Assembly: GCF_026410385.1 (NCBI RefSeq)
Contig: NZ_JAPMLT010000002.1
Location: 1 to 64,000 of the forward strand
Direction: 5' to 3'
From: Tumebacillus lacus
GTDB lineage: Bacteria > Bacillota > Bacilli > Tumebacillales > Tumebacillaceae
Length of the DNA stretch: 64,000 bases
Shown piece by piece: positions 6,904 through 16,864 of this stretch. Each line of letters begins with the position of its first letter. The stretch's first letter is position 1. The position numbers were made by a program, and so were the translations under genes. Below the pieces are notes generated by a model, which was given only the letters and a program-made list of their open reading frames with translations, was not told the DNA's origin and ran no database searches.

Positions 6904-8886
6904 CTACCCCTCCCCCACGATCTCCACCAGCCGCACCGCCTCGTCCACGTGCTCGCGATCCCACGTCACGCGCACGCGACCTTTGCGGCGTTGTTCGCGC
7001 CAGATGGCGACATGTGCGTCCTCCGACAGCCGCAGTTCGGCGACCTGCCCGGCTCGGTCCAGCAGGTATGACGAGGTGAGCAGACACCGCTGCACCCCAT
7101 GTCCCCCCGGCACGATCACTCGGCTTCGCTCTTCCCACGCCTCGATCTCGAACCGCACATACAACAGGCTCTCCGTCCCCGATCTGGCCGGGATCTCCGT
7201 GATCAGCGAGCGGGGCACCACCGTCCAACTCTTGATCCGCCCCGTATACCGGATACCGGCATCCTTGCCAAACGCATCGCGGTGCTGATAGATCCCGATC
7301 CGGCGCAGCTCCGTCAGACCCTCCTGCTTCGTCACATTCTTCAGCGGCATGTGATAAAAATTCCGCTCCAGACTGACCGCGAGCTGCTCCCGGCTGCGCA
7401 CCGACCCGATCAACACATCCAGCCCGCCGAGCTGCTCTGCAAAATAAGCCCCAGACCCTGCCGGCAACGTCGTCCGCTCAAACGCCTTCTCCGGGGAGTC
7501 GAGGATCAGCTCGTCCAAAAACGCCTCCACCAGCGTCGTCGCCCCCGGCAGAAACGGCAACGCGCCCACGTTGACCTTGGCGATGCTCCGGTAAAACGGA
7601 TGCTCCCGATACCGCTCTTCCTCCCCATACGGAAACAGCACATACGCCCCAAACATCGTCCGCGCATACGCCCCGTCGCCATCCTCCGCATGCACGATCG
7701 CATCCCGGTAGCGGTGCATCGTATTGATATCGCCCTCCTGCGGCCCAGGCCCGCGATACTGCTCGGCATACGCTGACCCCGCCTCCGCCGGATCGATCCG
7801 ATACTTCGCGTCAAATACATAGCTGTACGCCACATCGGAGTCCTGCTTTTGCAGCCGCAACACATGGTCCGGCCGCTGTCCGACCGTCGGCGATCCGGTC
7901 ATCTTCGGATTGAAAGCCAGCGTAAACCGCTCCCCCGTCCGCGGATGTGCATATTCGACCTTCGCCGCCTTCCGCTGATCCAGCGTCACAAACAGTCCGC
8001 CGCGATCCACCCGGATCAGATCCTGACTCACCAGCCGATACTTTTTCGCCAGCAGACTGTGCAGTTTCAGGAAGCACCAGTACTCATACAACTGCGCCAC
8101 ATCCTTCAACGACAGCCGAAACAGATCCCCCTGCAACTCCAAGCCTTTGAGCAGCATCAGATAGAGCCGGTACACCTCCCGATACCCCGGTGCCATCTGC
8201 AACACCAGCGTCACCGACATCTGCCGCATCTCGCCGACCCCTTGCAGAAAATCAGCCCGGAGCAGCCGCGCCAGATGCCCCTGCATCCGCTCGATGCGCG
8301 CCACGCGGTCCTGTTGCTCGGCATCCCCACGCCGCCACCGCTTCCGGCCCGAGAGCAGGTGCTGCTTCATCCGCTTCAACTTCGCGTCGATCCGCAGCAA
8401 CGCCCATCGCAAAAATCGATTTTCCACCGTGTCCGTATCGACCCGCCGACGCGACTCGATCAGATGCGTCGGGCGATACCCCTGCCCCGCGATCTCGATC
8501 ACGCCGTGCCGGTCATCCTGTACGAGCAGATGCGGTCGCTTGGCGAGATAGGACACATTGTCCCGTCCCGCCCGCTTGACCCGATCCGCCACCGTCACCC
8601 GATCCTCCCGCACGAGCCGATGATGTGGCATCTTCTCGATCCGCTCCACCGCTCGGACCAGATCGTCAAAGATCGCCCGCAGGATCGAGAAAAACTCCGT
8701 CAGACTCTGCGACGACGTCTCTTTCAACCCCGTCATCTGGTACGTGCGGCGCAGGAAATCGAACGCGAGATTGTGCACCTGCTCATTCACGTCCCGCAGG
8801 ATCTCCCGGTAGTCCTTTTGATAATCGAGCTTTGACGGAAAGACCTCCAGCCGCACCTCCAGCACCGTCTCGCCCTTTTGGTGCAC
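6904..8886 (-). CDS. DUF2357 / PD-(D/E)XK nuclease-domain protein, 5'-truncated
   Basis: The C-terminal half carries a PDDEXK_7-type nuclease core: RPDHVL at about 338-343, then FDAKYR at about 358-363. The N-terminal half (FPSKLDYQKDYREILRDVNE) is typical of DUF2357 proteins, which are McrC-like partners of McrB-type AAA+ proteins in restriction of modified DNA. Family members usually have a further N-terminal beta-rich domain and an AAA+ partner upstream. Here the frame begins abruptly at a GTG without ribosome site, just where the AT-richer dnd island begins. It is probably a remnant. Confidence 0.7.
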   Translation of the reverse strand: MHQKGETVLEVRLEVFPSKLDYQKDYREILRDVNEQVHNLAFDFLRRTYQMTGLKETSSQSLTEFFSILRAIFDDLVRAVERIEKMPHHRLVREDRVTVADRVKRAGRDNVSYLAKRPHLLVQDDRHGVIEIAGQGYRPTHLIESRRRVDTDTVENRFLRWALLRIDAKLKRMKQHLLSGRKRWRRGDAEQQDRVARIERMQGHLARLLRADFLQGVGEMRQMSVTLVLQMAPGYREVYRLYLMLLKGLELQGDLFRLSLKDVAQLYEYWCFLKLHSLLAKKYRLVSQDLIRVDRGGLFVTLDQRKAAKVEYAHPRTGERFTLAFNPKMTGSPTVGQRPDHVLRLQKQDSDVAYSYVFDAKYRIDPAEAGSAYAEQYRGPGPQEGDINTMHRYRDAIVHAEDGDGAYARTMFGAYVLFPYGEEERYREHPFYRSIAKVNVGALPFLPGATTLVEAFLDELILDSPEKAFERTTLPAGSGAYFAEQLGGLDVLIGSVRSREQLAVSLERNFYHMPLKNVTKQEGLTELRRIGIYQHRDAFGKDAGIRYTGRIKSWTVVPRSLITEIPARSGTESLLYVRFEIEAWEERSRVIVPGGHGVQRCLLTSSYLLDRAGQVAELRLSEDAHVAIWREQRRKGRVRVTWDREHVDEAVRLVEIVGEG

Positions 8887-8936
8887 CGCATGTCATCGAG
8901 ATCACCTATTAATCGGTATTAATTCATGTAACTGCA

Positions 8937-8965
8937 TTGACTAGCATTCTACGAAAGACTAATAT
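8937..8965 (+). promoter_or_regulatory. Promoter of the dnd operon
   Basis: TTGACT (8937-8942) and TAATAT (8960-8965) are 17 bases apart, upstream of dndB with its AGAGGAG ribosome site. Two ATTAAT copies (8909-8924 area) lie upstream and could belong to a regulator site. Confidence 0.65.
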
Positions 8966-9004
8966 TAGACTTGCAAACTACGTACGTAAAAAGAGGAGTT
9001 GCTA

Positions 9005-10129
9005 ATGATGGATGCAACGTTCAGCTATAACTTCCCGGCCATCCGAGGCGTACAGGCAGGCGAAGACTACTATGTGGTGATGTGCCCGCTTCGGCTGATT
9101 CCGAAGATTTTTTTATTTGATGAAGAAGAAATCGCACCGGAACACCGTGCGCAACGGACTTTGAATCGCTCTAGAATCCCTGACATTGCAAACTACATCT
9201 TAGACAATCCAGGTGACTATGTGTTCTCATCCCTGACCGCGTCTATTGATGGCGATGTCTCATTCACTCCCTTTTCCATCGAGCCGCAGTTCAAGGATAT
9301 CGGTAAACTTTCCGTATCACTGGACTCTCGTTTCCTAATAAATGATGGTCAGCATCGTCGTGCTGCAATCGAAGAAGCCTTGAGAACCCAACCTGACATG
9401 GGAAATGAGACGATATCCGTTGTCTTCTTCCGGGATGTAGGCTTGGTCAAGAGTCAGCAAATCTTTGCGGATTTGAACCGGCATGCTGTCAATACCACTT
9501 CTTCGCTGGGTATCTTGTATGACCACAGAGATCAACTTGCAACGCTGACCAAAGAGATCGTCTCGTCGATCCCGTTGCTCGACCGGTACACAGATCGGGA
9601 AAAACAATCACTTCCAAAGATGTCCGCAAAACTATTTGCCCTTAGCAGTATCCACCGTGCGAACTCCCGCATCCTCAACAAGAAAAAAGGCGAGTTTATT
9701 TCGGATCAAGAGAAACAGTTCCTCAAAGATTTTTGGGAACAACTATGCAACTCCATGACTGAGTGGCAACAGGTCTTCAAAAAAGAACTCACCCCGACAG
9801 AAGTCAGAACCAACTTCATCAACACTCACGGTGTTTTCTTAGAAGCAATCGGCCTCGTCGCAAACTACCTGTTCCACAATCATCCTACCGACTGGAACGA
9901 GTACATTCGTACACTCTCAGGAGTTGATTGGAGCCGTAGTAATACGTCCGACTGGATGGGACGTGCGTACAGCCCGAGCGGTCGAATCAACAAGAATAAA
10001 GACACCATTCAGTTGACTGCCAATCTGATTAAGATCAAATTGGGACTGCCGCTGTTTGAGCAAGAACTCGCAGCAGAAGAAAAGATAAAAGTAGGTGAAA
10101 CCGATGATGCTCGACTTGTTAGATCGTAA
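9005..10129 (+). CDS. dndB: DndB, DGQHR-domain regulator of DNA phosphorothioation
   Basis: ATG at 9005 lies 6 bases after AGAGGAG; a TTG at 8999 is too close to it. DGQHR at about residues 114-118 with the preceding SLDSRFLIND is the family signature, and the later NRHAVNTTSS and SGRINKNKDT segments also fit. DndB is known to repress dnd expression and limit the frequency of modification. It is first in a dndBCDEA operon whose genes overlap by a few bases. Confidence 0.92.
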   Translation: MMDATFSYNFPAIRGVQAGEDYYVVMCPLRLIPKIFLFDEEEIAPEHRAQRTLNRSRIPDIANYILDNPGDYVFSSLTASIDGDVSFTPFSIEPQFKDIGKLSVSLDSRFLINDGQHRRAAIEEALRTQPDMGNETISVVFFRDVGLVKSQQIFADLNRHAVNTTSSLGILYDHRDQLATLTKEIVSSIPLLDRYTDREKQSLPKMSAKLFALSSIHRANSRILNKKKGEFISDQEKQFLKDFWEQLCNSMTEWQQVFKKELTPTEVRTNFINTHGVFLEAIGLVANYLFHNHPTDWNEYIRTLSGVDWSRSNTSDWMGRAYSPSGRINKNKDTIQLTANLIKIKLGLPLFEQELAAEEKIKVGETDDARLVRS

Positions 10130-11492
10130 GAAAATAGCAGATCGGATCAAACAGATCCAAGATATGTACCTCGAAGACTCGCGACCTTGGGTAGTCGGGT
10201 ACAGCGGCGGGAAAGACTCGACCGTTATCGTGCAGTTGGTTTTTCACGCTTTGTCCGAACTTCCGAAAGAAAAGCTCACGAAAAAGGTCTATGTCATCTC
10301 TTCCGATACTCTCGTAGAAACACCTTTGATTATCTCTTCGATTAGTCTCACTCTAAAGCGAATACAAGAAAAAGCACTCGAACTCGGCATGCCCTTTGAA
10401 ACACATAAAGTACGACCAGATGCAGAGAAAACGTTCTGGGCCTCCTTGATCGGCAAAGGATATCCATCTCCCCGTCAAAAATTTCGTTGGTGCACAGACC
10501 GGATGAAGATTGACCCGGCGAACAAATTCATTTTAGACAGGGTATCCGAGTACGGGGAAGTTATCATGGTACTCGGCGTTCGCGATGATGAGAGTGCTAC
10601 ACGTGCTCAAGTTATGAGCTCCCACACGGTAGAAGGAAAGACACTCATGCGTCACTCTACATTAAATAACGCATATGTCTACGCTCCAATTCGCGATTTC
10701 ACACTGGATGATGTTTGGAGCTACCTGCTGAACGAACCGTCTCCCTGGGGTAACGACAATCACGAACTGATGGCACTTTATCAGAACTCTCAGAGTGGTG
10801 AGTGCCCGTTGATCGTCGACAAAGAGATCAAAGAGAGTGCCGGTTCCTGCGGGAACAGCCGCTTTGGTTGCTGGGTGTGTACGGTGGTCGTACAGGATAA
10901 AGCCCTGATCGGTTTCATTGAAAACGGCGAAGAATGGTTGATCCCCCTCCTCGAATTCAGAAACTGGTTGTCCGATATTCGAGACGTTCGTGAATACCGG
11001 CAAAAACATCGCATCGATGGCACCATCTACTTCGTCGGCCAAGACGAAGATCGGAAACTCGGCCTCGGTCCGTTCACGCTGGAAGCCAGAAAGATGATTT
11101 TGCGCCGCCTGCTTGAAGTTCAAAAAGAAGTTCAAAACCCTTACGATCCAAACTACACACTGATCTTGGAGGAAGAACTTCGGGTCATTCGTAAGATCTG
11201 GAGCGATAACGGTGACTGGGAGGACTCCGTACCTCAAATCTACCGCGAAGTGATGGGAGAGGATCTGGATTGGGAATACGATGATCGTTCTCTCTTCGAA
11301 GACGATCAAATGACCGATCTTGAAACTCTCTGCAAAGAGTTCGATGTCGATATTCAACTGATCAAAAGATTGATCAATATCGAGAAGAAATACAGCGGCT
11401 ACAAAGTGCGTCGAGGACTCTTCCAAGAGTTTGAAAGAATCCTAAACCAAGACTGGCTACACTACGGGAAAGTTGAAGGGTACAAAGAATGA
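10104..11492 (+). CDS. dndC: DndC, Fe-S ATP pyrophosphatase / sulfurtransferase subunit
   Basis: Start at ATG 10104 behind AGGTGA, overlapping the end of dndB. The PP-loop motif SGGKDS sits at about residue 34, as in PAPS-reductase-like enzymes. Cysteines in RWCTDRMK and in the later CGNSRFGCWVC cluster can hold the Fe-S centre. DndC uses ATP and sulfur from the cysteine desulfurase to help place phosphorothioate in the DNA backbone. Its stop overlaps the dndD start. Confidence 0.93.
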   Translation: MMLDLLDRKKIADRIKQIQDMYLEDSRPWVVGYSGGKDSTVIVQLVFHALSELPKEKLTKKVYVISSDTLVETPLIISSISLTLKRIQEKALELGMPFETHKVRPDAEKTFWASLIGKGYPSPRQKFRWCTDRMKIDPANKFILDRVSEYGEVIMVLGVRDDESATRAQVMSSHTVEGKTLMRHSTLNNAYVYAPIRDFTLDDVWSYLLNEPSPWGNDNHELMALYQNSQSGECPLIVDKEIKESAGSCGNSRFGCWVCTVVVQDKALIGFIENGEEWLIPLLEFRNWLSDIRDVREYRQKHRIDGTIYFVGQDEDRKLGLGPFTLEARKMILRRLLEVQKEVQNPYDPNYTLILEEELRVIRKIWSDNGDWEDSVPQIYREVMGEDLDWEYDDRSLFEDDQMTDLETLCKEFDVDIQLIKRLINIEKKYSGYKVRRGLFQEFERILNQDWLHYGKVEGYKE

Positions 11493-13486
11493 AGTTCACA
11501 AGATTAAGACTAACCAATATCGGCGCGTTCTACGGAAGCTACGACTTCAATCTCACAACCAAGTATCAAGATAAGAATGTCGTCTTGTTCGGTGGACAAA
11601 ACGGTTCAGGTAAGACAACCATTCTCGAAGGATTCCGCCTTGCGTTGTTTGGACCGCTCTCGTTCGGATATAAAACGGACACTTCGTCGTACTACGAAAA
11701 AATCGATGCGAAACTTAACACGATCGCGAAGAAGAATCAGGAAAGAAACTACCAGATCATGCTCGACATTGAACTCGTTGAGAACTTCCAGCGTGTACAG
11801 TACACCATCAAAAGAAGTTGGGATCGCAGCAAGAAATCGATCCGCGAAAACCTGAACATACAAAAAAATGGAGCATTCATGTCTGAAAAAGAGATGGAGA
11901 TTTTCCAAACCAAGTTGCGAGAAGAAACACCTCCGCAACTCTTCGAGTTCTGTCTTTTCGATGGTGAGCGGATCACCCAAATCATCTCTGATGAAACTCT
12001 CCCGGCTTACTTGAAGGACACGGCAAAAGTTATGTTCAATCTCGACCTCTTCGAAAACCTAGAAACCGATATTAACAGTCTGCTGCGTCAGGATTCGATC
12101 TACGGTAGCTTAACAACCGAAGAGAAACAATTGCACGAGGTTGGACAAACCTTGGAGGATTTGCGCCAAAGACAGAAAGGACTCCTTGATAAACAGGTGA
12201 CTTTGGAAGTCGAAACAGAGGACAAGAAAGCGCTATTGACCGATCTCTCGAAACAGTTTGAAGTCCACGGTGGTTTGGTGAAAGAAAAGCGAGATGCTCT
12301 GCTGTCCGAGATGAGTCATCTTGAAAAGCAACGCGGTGCAATGATGGAGCGAACCAAAGATGCAATAACCTCGATCTTGCCATTTGTTTTGGTACGTGGT
12401 CTCGTAGAAAAAACAGCCGAACAATTGAAATCAGAGTCTGTACTAGATGTTCGAAACAACGTTCAAAACATGATTTCAGCCCATGATGTTCAAGGTCTGC
12501 TAGAATCTCTAAAGATCACGACTCAAGACTCCAAGGAATCTGCATCCGAACAGATCTATAGGGGCATCCTTGATCTTCTATCTTCTGATACCTCTGACAT
12601 GTTTCACCACGCCTCTTCTCAACAGAGGGCAGAGGTGGAAAGCCTGCTCGAACAGGTAAAGAAGTTCAGCAAAAACGAAATACTCGATAACTACAAGAAG
12701 AATGCTGAAATGCTCACCACCGTTCAAAAGATTCGTAAACAGATTGACGAGAACGATTCTGCAACAGATCTGAAGAAACTCATGGATACGATGCATGACC
12801 TTCGAAATGAGATCGAATCCATGCAACTCACAATGGAGCAGCACCAAATAACTCTCGGTGATCTTACAGAAGAAATCACCCAAAAAGAGCATGAGTATGA
12901 TGCATTGAAACAAAAGATCGTTCGTGCGAAAAAAGCAGAAAACGTCTTTGCCATATCGAATCGTGTATTAGATGTCAGCCGTGCCTTCCGCGATATCCAG
13001 CTCAAGAAAAAATTGCAACAAGTAGAGTGGGAAACCACGAAGATGTTGCAAGCTTTGTTTAGAAAAGAGCTATTCATCTACAAGATTTCTCTTGATCCAG
13101 AAACCTTCCACCTAAAATTGTACAATTCGTCAAACGAGGAGATTAACAAGCATGTTCTCTCCGCAGGTGAGAAACAAATCCTCCTGTTGGCAACAGTGTG
13201 GGCAATGGTGAAGTGCTCTCATAAACGTATTCCTTTCGTATTTGATACACTGCTCGGTCGCCTTGATCAATCGCATAGGAAGAGTTTGATTAAACACCTA
13301 ATTCCGCAATGCGGAGATCAGGTCATCATCTTGTCCACGGACTCTGAAATCAACGAAGAGTTGTACAAAGAAATCTATCCTACTGTGGCTAAATCCTACA
13401 CGATCGATTTCAACACCAAAAAATCAACGGTAGAAGTAGGTCATCACTACTTCATGTTTGATCCTCGGGAGGTGACAGCCCAATGA
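11489..13486 (+). CDS. dndD: DndD, SMC/Rad50-like ATPase of the phosphorothioation complex
   Basis: Walker A is GGQNGSGKTT at residues 35-44. The ABC-type signature is LSAGEKQILLLATVWA and Walker B follows as PFVFDTLLGRLD near the C-terminus. Between them is a long coiled coil (residues about 200-530). DndD supplies ATPase activity and DNA handling to the DndCDE complex. It overlaps dndC and dndE by four bases each, so translation is coupled. Confidence 0.93.
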   Translation: MKFTRLRLTNIGAFYGSYDFNLTTKYQDKNVVLFGGQNGSGKTTILEGFRLALFGPLSFGYKTDTSSYYEKIDAKLNTIAKKNQERNYQIMLDIELVENFQRVQYTIKRSWDRSKKSIRENLNIQKNGAFMSEKEMEIFQTKLREETPPQLFEFCLFDGERITQIISDETLPAYLKDTAKVMFNLDLFENLETDINSLLRQDSIYGSLTTEEKQLHEVGQTLEDLRQRQKGLLDKQVTLEVETEDKKALLTDLSKQFEVHGGLVKEKRDALLSEMSHLEKQRGAMMERTKDAITSILPFVLVRGLVEKTAEQLKSESVLDVRNNVQNMISAHDVQGLLESLKITTQDSKESASEQIYRGILDLLSSDTSDMFHHASSQQRAEVESLLEQVKKFSKNEILDNYKKNAEMLTTVQKIRKQIDENDSATDLKKLMDTMHDLRNEIESMQLTMEQHQITLGDLTEEITQKEHEYDALKQKIVRAKKAENVFAISNRVLDVSRAFRDIQLKKKLQQVEWETTKMLQALFRKELFIYKISLDPETFHLKLYNSSNEEINKHVLSAGEKQILLLATVWAMVKCSHKRIPFVFDTLLGRLDQSHRKSLIKHLIPQCGDQVIILSTDSEINEELYKEIYPTVAKSYTIDFNTKKSTVEVGHHYFMFDPREVTAQ

Positions 13487-13854
13487 ACTTCCGTCTAAGA
13501 ACATCCAAGAAAACCGCAGAACAGTTGAAAACTCTTCAAAGTTCTACGGGCTTAACCCCCAACTTGTTGGTCCGGTTTGCAGTCAGTTTGTCGTTAAGAG
13601 ACGAGCAGCCTGTCAGTCAACTGGTCAAAGATGTGAGCGGTATCGAGTTCAATCGAAACACCCTCACCGGACAGTACGACTATGTATTCAAAGCCTTGAT
13701 CACACAACATGCAAAACGTGAGATCAGCGATGACGAGTACTTCCCGGATCTTTTCAATGCACACCTCGAACGTGGAGTGCGTTTGTTAGCAAACGAGTAC
13801 AACTACGCGGGCAACTATGAAAAGATGATCACGAACCTGCTGGCTAAAGTCTAA
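13483..13854 (+). CDS. dndE: DndE, nicked-DNA-binding subunit
   Basis: A 123-residue basic helical protein beginning NFRLRTSKKTAEQLKTLQSS, with the usual DndE length and N-terminal pattern (LxxSkxt.eqLk.L...TGltpN). DndE binds nicked DNA and works with DndC and DndD. Its ATG overlaps the dndD stop. Confidence 0.9.
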   Translation: MNFRLRTSKKTAEQLKTLQSSTGLTPNLLVRFAVSLSLRDEQPVSQLVKDVSGIEFNRNTLTGQYDYVFKALITQHAKREISDDEYFPDLFNAHLERGVRLLANEYNYAGNYEKMITNLLAKV

Positions 13855-13866
13855 GGAGGTGCCGTC

Positions 13867-15000
13867 ATGATCTACTTTGACAACAGCGCCACTACGCCCA
13901 TCCATCCCGAAGTTCGGGATGCGATGTGGCCATATCTTTTCGAGATCTACGGGAACCCCTCTAGCAAGTATTACACTCAGGCAAACAAAGCAAGAGATGC
14001 AGTCGAAGAATCCCGCGATCATGTAGCCCGACTTCTCGGATGTCAACCGGAGGAAGTCATCTTTACCAGTGGGGCAACTGAAAGTAACAATATGGTCTTG
14101 AAAGGTGTTGCCGACCAATACTCATCCAAGGGCAATCACATCGTGACCACGAAGACGGAACATCCCTCCATCCTTGAGACCGCGAAATACCTTGAAACCA
14201 AGGGCTATCGAGTCACCTACTTAGATGTGGATCGTTTCGCTCGCGCTGATCTTGATCAACTTTCTCGAATCGTCTTAGATACACCGTCAAAACCGATCTT
14301 GGTTAGTGTCATCTGGGGCAACAATGAAGTCGGATCTCTCAACGACCTAGAGTCGATTGCCAAACTGTGCAATGAGCATCAAATCTTTCTGCACACAGAT
14401 GCCACCCAGGTACTCGGAAAGATCCAAGTCGATATGACCGCATTAGGGATCAACTTTTTATCCTGCTCTTCTCATAAACTCCACGGACCAAAAGGTATTG
14501 GGGCAACGGCGATCAAGAAACACCGCTTAGGCTTCAAAACCAAAATGACCCCCTTGCTCCACGGTGGAGAACAAGAGGGTGGGTATCGAAGTGGAACATT
14601 AAGTGTCCACAATATCGTAGGGTTTGGCAAGGCTGCCGAAATTGCTTATCGCGACCTGAAAGAGTCCCAACTGAAAATGTCTCAACTCGAAGGTTATCTG
14701 ATGAGCCGACTGAGTGAAGCATTTGCTTCTTCCATACAATTCAACTCAGATGTCGAAGCCAAGATACCCGGCATTGTAAATGTTCGATTCGAAAGCGTCA
14801 ACAACGAACTTTTGCTGAAAAAACTTTCGGACCATGTTGCCTTGTCAACAGGATCGGCATGTAGTTCTGGAAAACCCTCACATGTTCTCTCTAGTATGGG
14901 AATCAACGTAGATGGGATTCGTTCCTCGGTTCGTATTTCCTTATCGAAACTCAACACAATAGAAGAGATCGATCAGTTTTTGATCGAACTCAAAAAATAA
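13867..15000 (+). CDS. dndA: DndA-type cysteine desulfurase
   Basis: An IscS/NifS-class PLP enzyme of 377 residues. The PLP lysine is K204 in SSHKLHGPKG, the sulfur-carrying cysteine is C332 in STGSACSSGKPSHV, and TEHPS and HTDATQ are the usual cofactor contacts. It takes sulfur from cysteine for DndC. The ribosome site is AAGGAGGTG. It is co-directional at the 3' end of the operon, whereas in some Streptomyces loci dndA is divergent. Confidence 0.9.
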   Translation: MIYFDNSATTPIHPEVRDAMWPYLFEIYGNPSSKYYTQANKARDAVEESRDHVARLLGCQPEEVIFTSGATESNNMVLKGVADQYSSKGNHIVTTKTEHPSILETAKYLETKGYRVTYLDVDRFARADLDQLSRIVLDTPSKPILVSVIWGNNEVGSLNDLESIAKLCNEHQIFLHTDATQVLGKIQVDMTALGINFLSCSSHKLHGPKGIGATAIKKHRLGFKTKMTPLLHGGEQEGGYRSGTLSVHNIVGFGKAAEIAYRDLKESQLKMSQLEGYLMSRLSEAFASSIQFNSDVEAKIPGIVNVRFESVNNELLLKKLSDHVALSTGSACSSGKPSHVLSSMGINVDGIRSSVRISLSKLNTIEEIDQFLIELKK

Positions 15001-15029
15001 AGAAGGCGGGCTGAGCCGCCTTCTTTTTA
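14998..15029. terminator. Terminator between dndA and the convergent DUF262 gene
   Basis: AAGAAGGCGGGCTGAGCCGCCTTCTTTTTAT: a 9-bp GC-rich stem with a T-tract. It serves dndA and overlaps the end of the minus-strand gene. Confidence 0.75.
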
Positions 15030-16760
15030 TAATTTCGAGATATCCAGCGTGAAGATATCCACTGCGCGAGCTGCCATTTCTGCCTGACGTTCATCAATCT
15101 CATCTACTGTCCACTTATCGTAATTCGCCAGTTGGGCAGTCATGATCATGTCCGTATGCTGCTCATATACTCGTCTCTTCTCTGCGAACTTTTTATTCCC
15201 GGCCTTCCCTTGGGCAGATGGTCCAAGCAGCGTTAAGTTCCCAAGTCGATTCAAGTACATGTCATGCTGTTCCTTCGTGAAGAGAGCCCCCCACTCCCCC
15301 TCTTCAATCTTTGTGAAGTCCACTGTTTGAGGGAGAATATGCTCTACCGTAACGTAAGTGCGGCCGGGAGCAATCCATCTTTCAGCGTGCACAACTCTTT
15401 CAAATTCAGTAAGGATAAAGTAAGTGGGGTATGTCGTCTCATTGACGATAAGCGACATAAACTTCGCCTTAAACTCACTATCCCCCGCATTCGAAAGGAA
15501 CTTCTCTGCCAGTGCACTAATTCCAAGACCGAGGCTTCTTGCGAAATCGCTAATTTCTTTTTCTATCGTTGCCGGTTTCTCTCGCATAACCGTTATGAAT
15601 CGAATCATAAAGTTTAAGCACAACCTTGCAACTTTGTAGATTTTATCTTCGTCATCCGAGAAACGCTTAAAAGCAGCCAGCAGAATCGGGTGAGTCAGAT
15701 CGAAGTTCAACGATTTGATCTCTTCTAAAACCACTCTCAGCGGTCCCGGATTTAATGTATGCGGGTTCTCTAGGATTCCATAGTAAGGTGCCATATGGTA
15801 GAGATCCGAGATCAACGCCTTGGATGTTTCATAACTGGTCGCGACTTCACGTACAGACTTAAAAAGACTTTGGTGAGAGGTATGTCCATAATTTGCGATC
15901 CAATAATGACGCAGGTATTTCTTTACGACTGTGCTGTCCAGTCTGCGAATCATATCCAGCCACTTGTCTTTAACTTCGTTAAAGTCTGGGCTATTTGCAC
16001 AAAACTTGAACAATCTGTTCTTGATCAGATCCACTGAGGACAACTCAAGACCACGATCATTCAACGTTTCGAAGATAAGGAATGCATCCGCATCCTGTTC
16101 CACGACAATCTCAACTACTTCAAACTTAGTCAACAACACATCTTGTAACTTTTTGATTCGCCCTAATGCAACTGTGTCATCATTGGCATCAGCAATGTAT
16201 TCGTTAATGCGAGAGTAGATGTTATCGAATGCATCTTTGATCGATTTCGAGGAGTTATACTCATTTCCCCGCTTGAAGCGATCTACGATCTCACGCCGGA
16301 ATCCAGCATCCTTATTCCAACCGTTGACGACATATTGCTCAAAGAAGTTTCGGTTAACTTCACCTAACTTAAACTTAGATCCAACAGTCTGACCATCGTC
16401 ATCTAGAAATTCGAGATATTCTTTTAACTTATTTCTCCGATGCTCTACACCTTCCAGATCTCTAAATCTGGGCTCTTGGTAGAGCCCTCGAAGCACATAG
16501 AGGAAAATGGCCACTGTTGTCAACCGCTGCTGGCCATCGATTACTTCAATTGCATCGTCAGATTTCTTCCGCTCCTCGTTGAACACAAATGCACCAAAAT
16601 AGTGATTTGACTCAGTGAGAATAGTTGCTTCGAGGTCATTAAAAAGATCAGTTAACTCATTTTTGGTCCATGAATACGGGCGTTGATAGTCGGGGATTTC
16701 ATAAGTGACTTTTTCAGTTAGTATTCTAACCAAATCTTTACCATTTGCAGAAATTTTCAC
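15027..16760 (-). CDS. DUF262 + DUF1524 protein (GmrSD/SspE-like restriction enzyme)
   Basis: N-terminal DUF262: YQRPYSW at residues 25-31 and DGQQR at 75-79, the NTPase signature of GmrS-type proteins. C-terminal DUF1524: VEHILPQT at about 472, RLGNLTLL at about 505 and a following NKKF, an HNH-like nuclease. The same two-domain design occurs in GmrSD/BrxU type IV restriction enzymes and in SspE, which senses phosphorothioate DNA. No dndFGH is visible here, so this convergent gene is the best candidate for the restriction arm. PT dependence is inference. Confidence 0.8.
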   Translation of the reverse strand: MKISANGKDLVRILTEKVTYEIPDYQRPYSWTKNELTDLFNDLEATILTESNHYFGAFVFNEERKKSDDAIEVIDGQQRLTTVAIFLYVLRGLYQEPRFRDLEGVEHRRNKLKEYLEFLDDDGQTVGSKFKLGEVNRNFFEQYVVNGWNKDAGFRREIVDRFKRGNEYNSSKSIKDAFDNIYSRINEYIADANDDTVALGRIKKLQDVLLTKFEVVEIVVEQDADAFLIFETLNDRGLELSSVDLIKNRLFKFCANSPDFNEVKDKWLDMIRRLDSTVVKKYLRHYWIANYGHTSHQSLFKSVREVATSYETSKALISDLYHMAPYYGILENPHTLNPGPLRVVLEEIKSLNFDLTHPILLAAFKRFSDDEDKIYKVARLCLNFMIRFITVMREKPATIEKEISDFARSLGLGISALAEKFLSNAGDSEFKAKFMSLIVNETTYPTYFILTEFERVVHAERWIAPGRTYVTVEHILPQTVDFTKIEEGEWGALFTKEQHDMYLNRLGNLTLLGPSAQGKAGNKKFAEKRRVYEQHTDMIMTAQLANYDKWTVDEIDERQAEMAARAVDIFTLDISKL

Positions 16761-16864
16761 TTGTTTGTCTCCTCAAGCATTAGATATGTATACTTTCTAA
16801 GTATAGCAGATTTCCGTCCTGTAACATGAATATCTTTTGTCTGACATACTACTTAATTACACTT

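Noticed and set aside
9005..15000. Ordinary sulfur metabolism (cysH/iscS-like genes)
   Set aside because: The DGQHR protein, SMC-like ATPase and DndE-type protein in this order identify a phosphorothioation operon.
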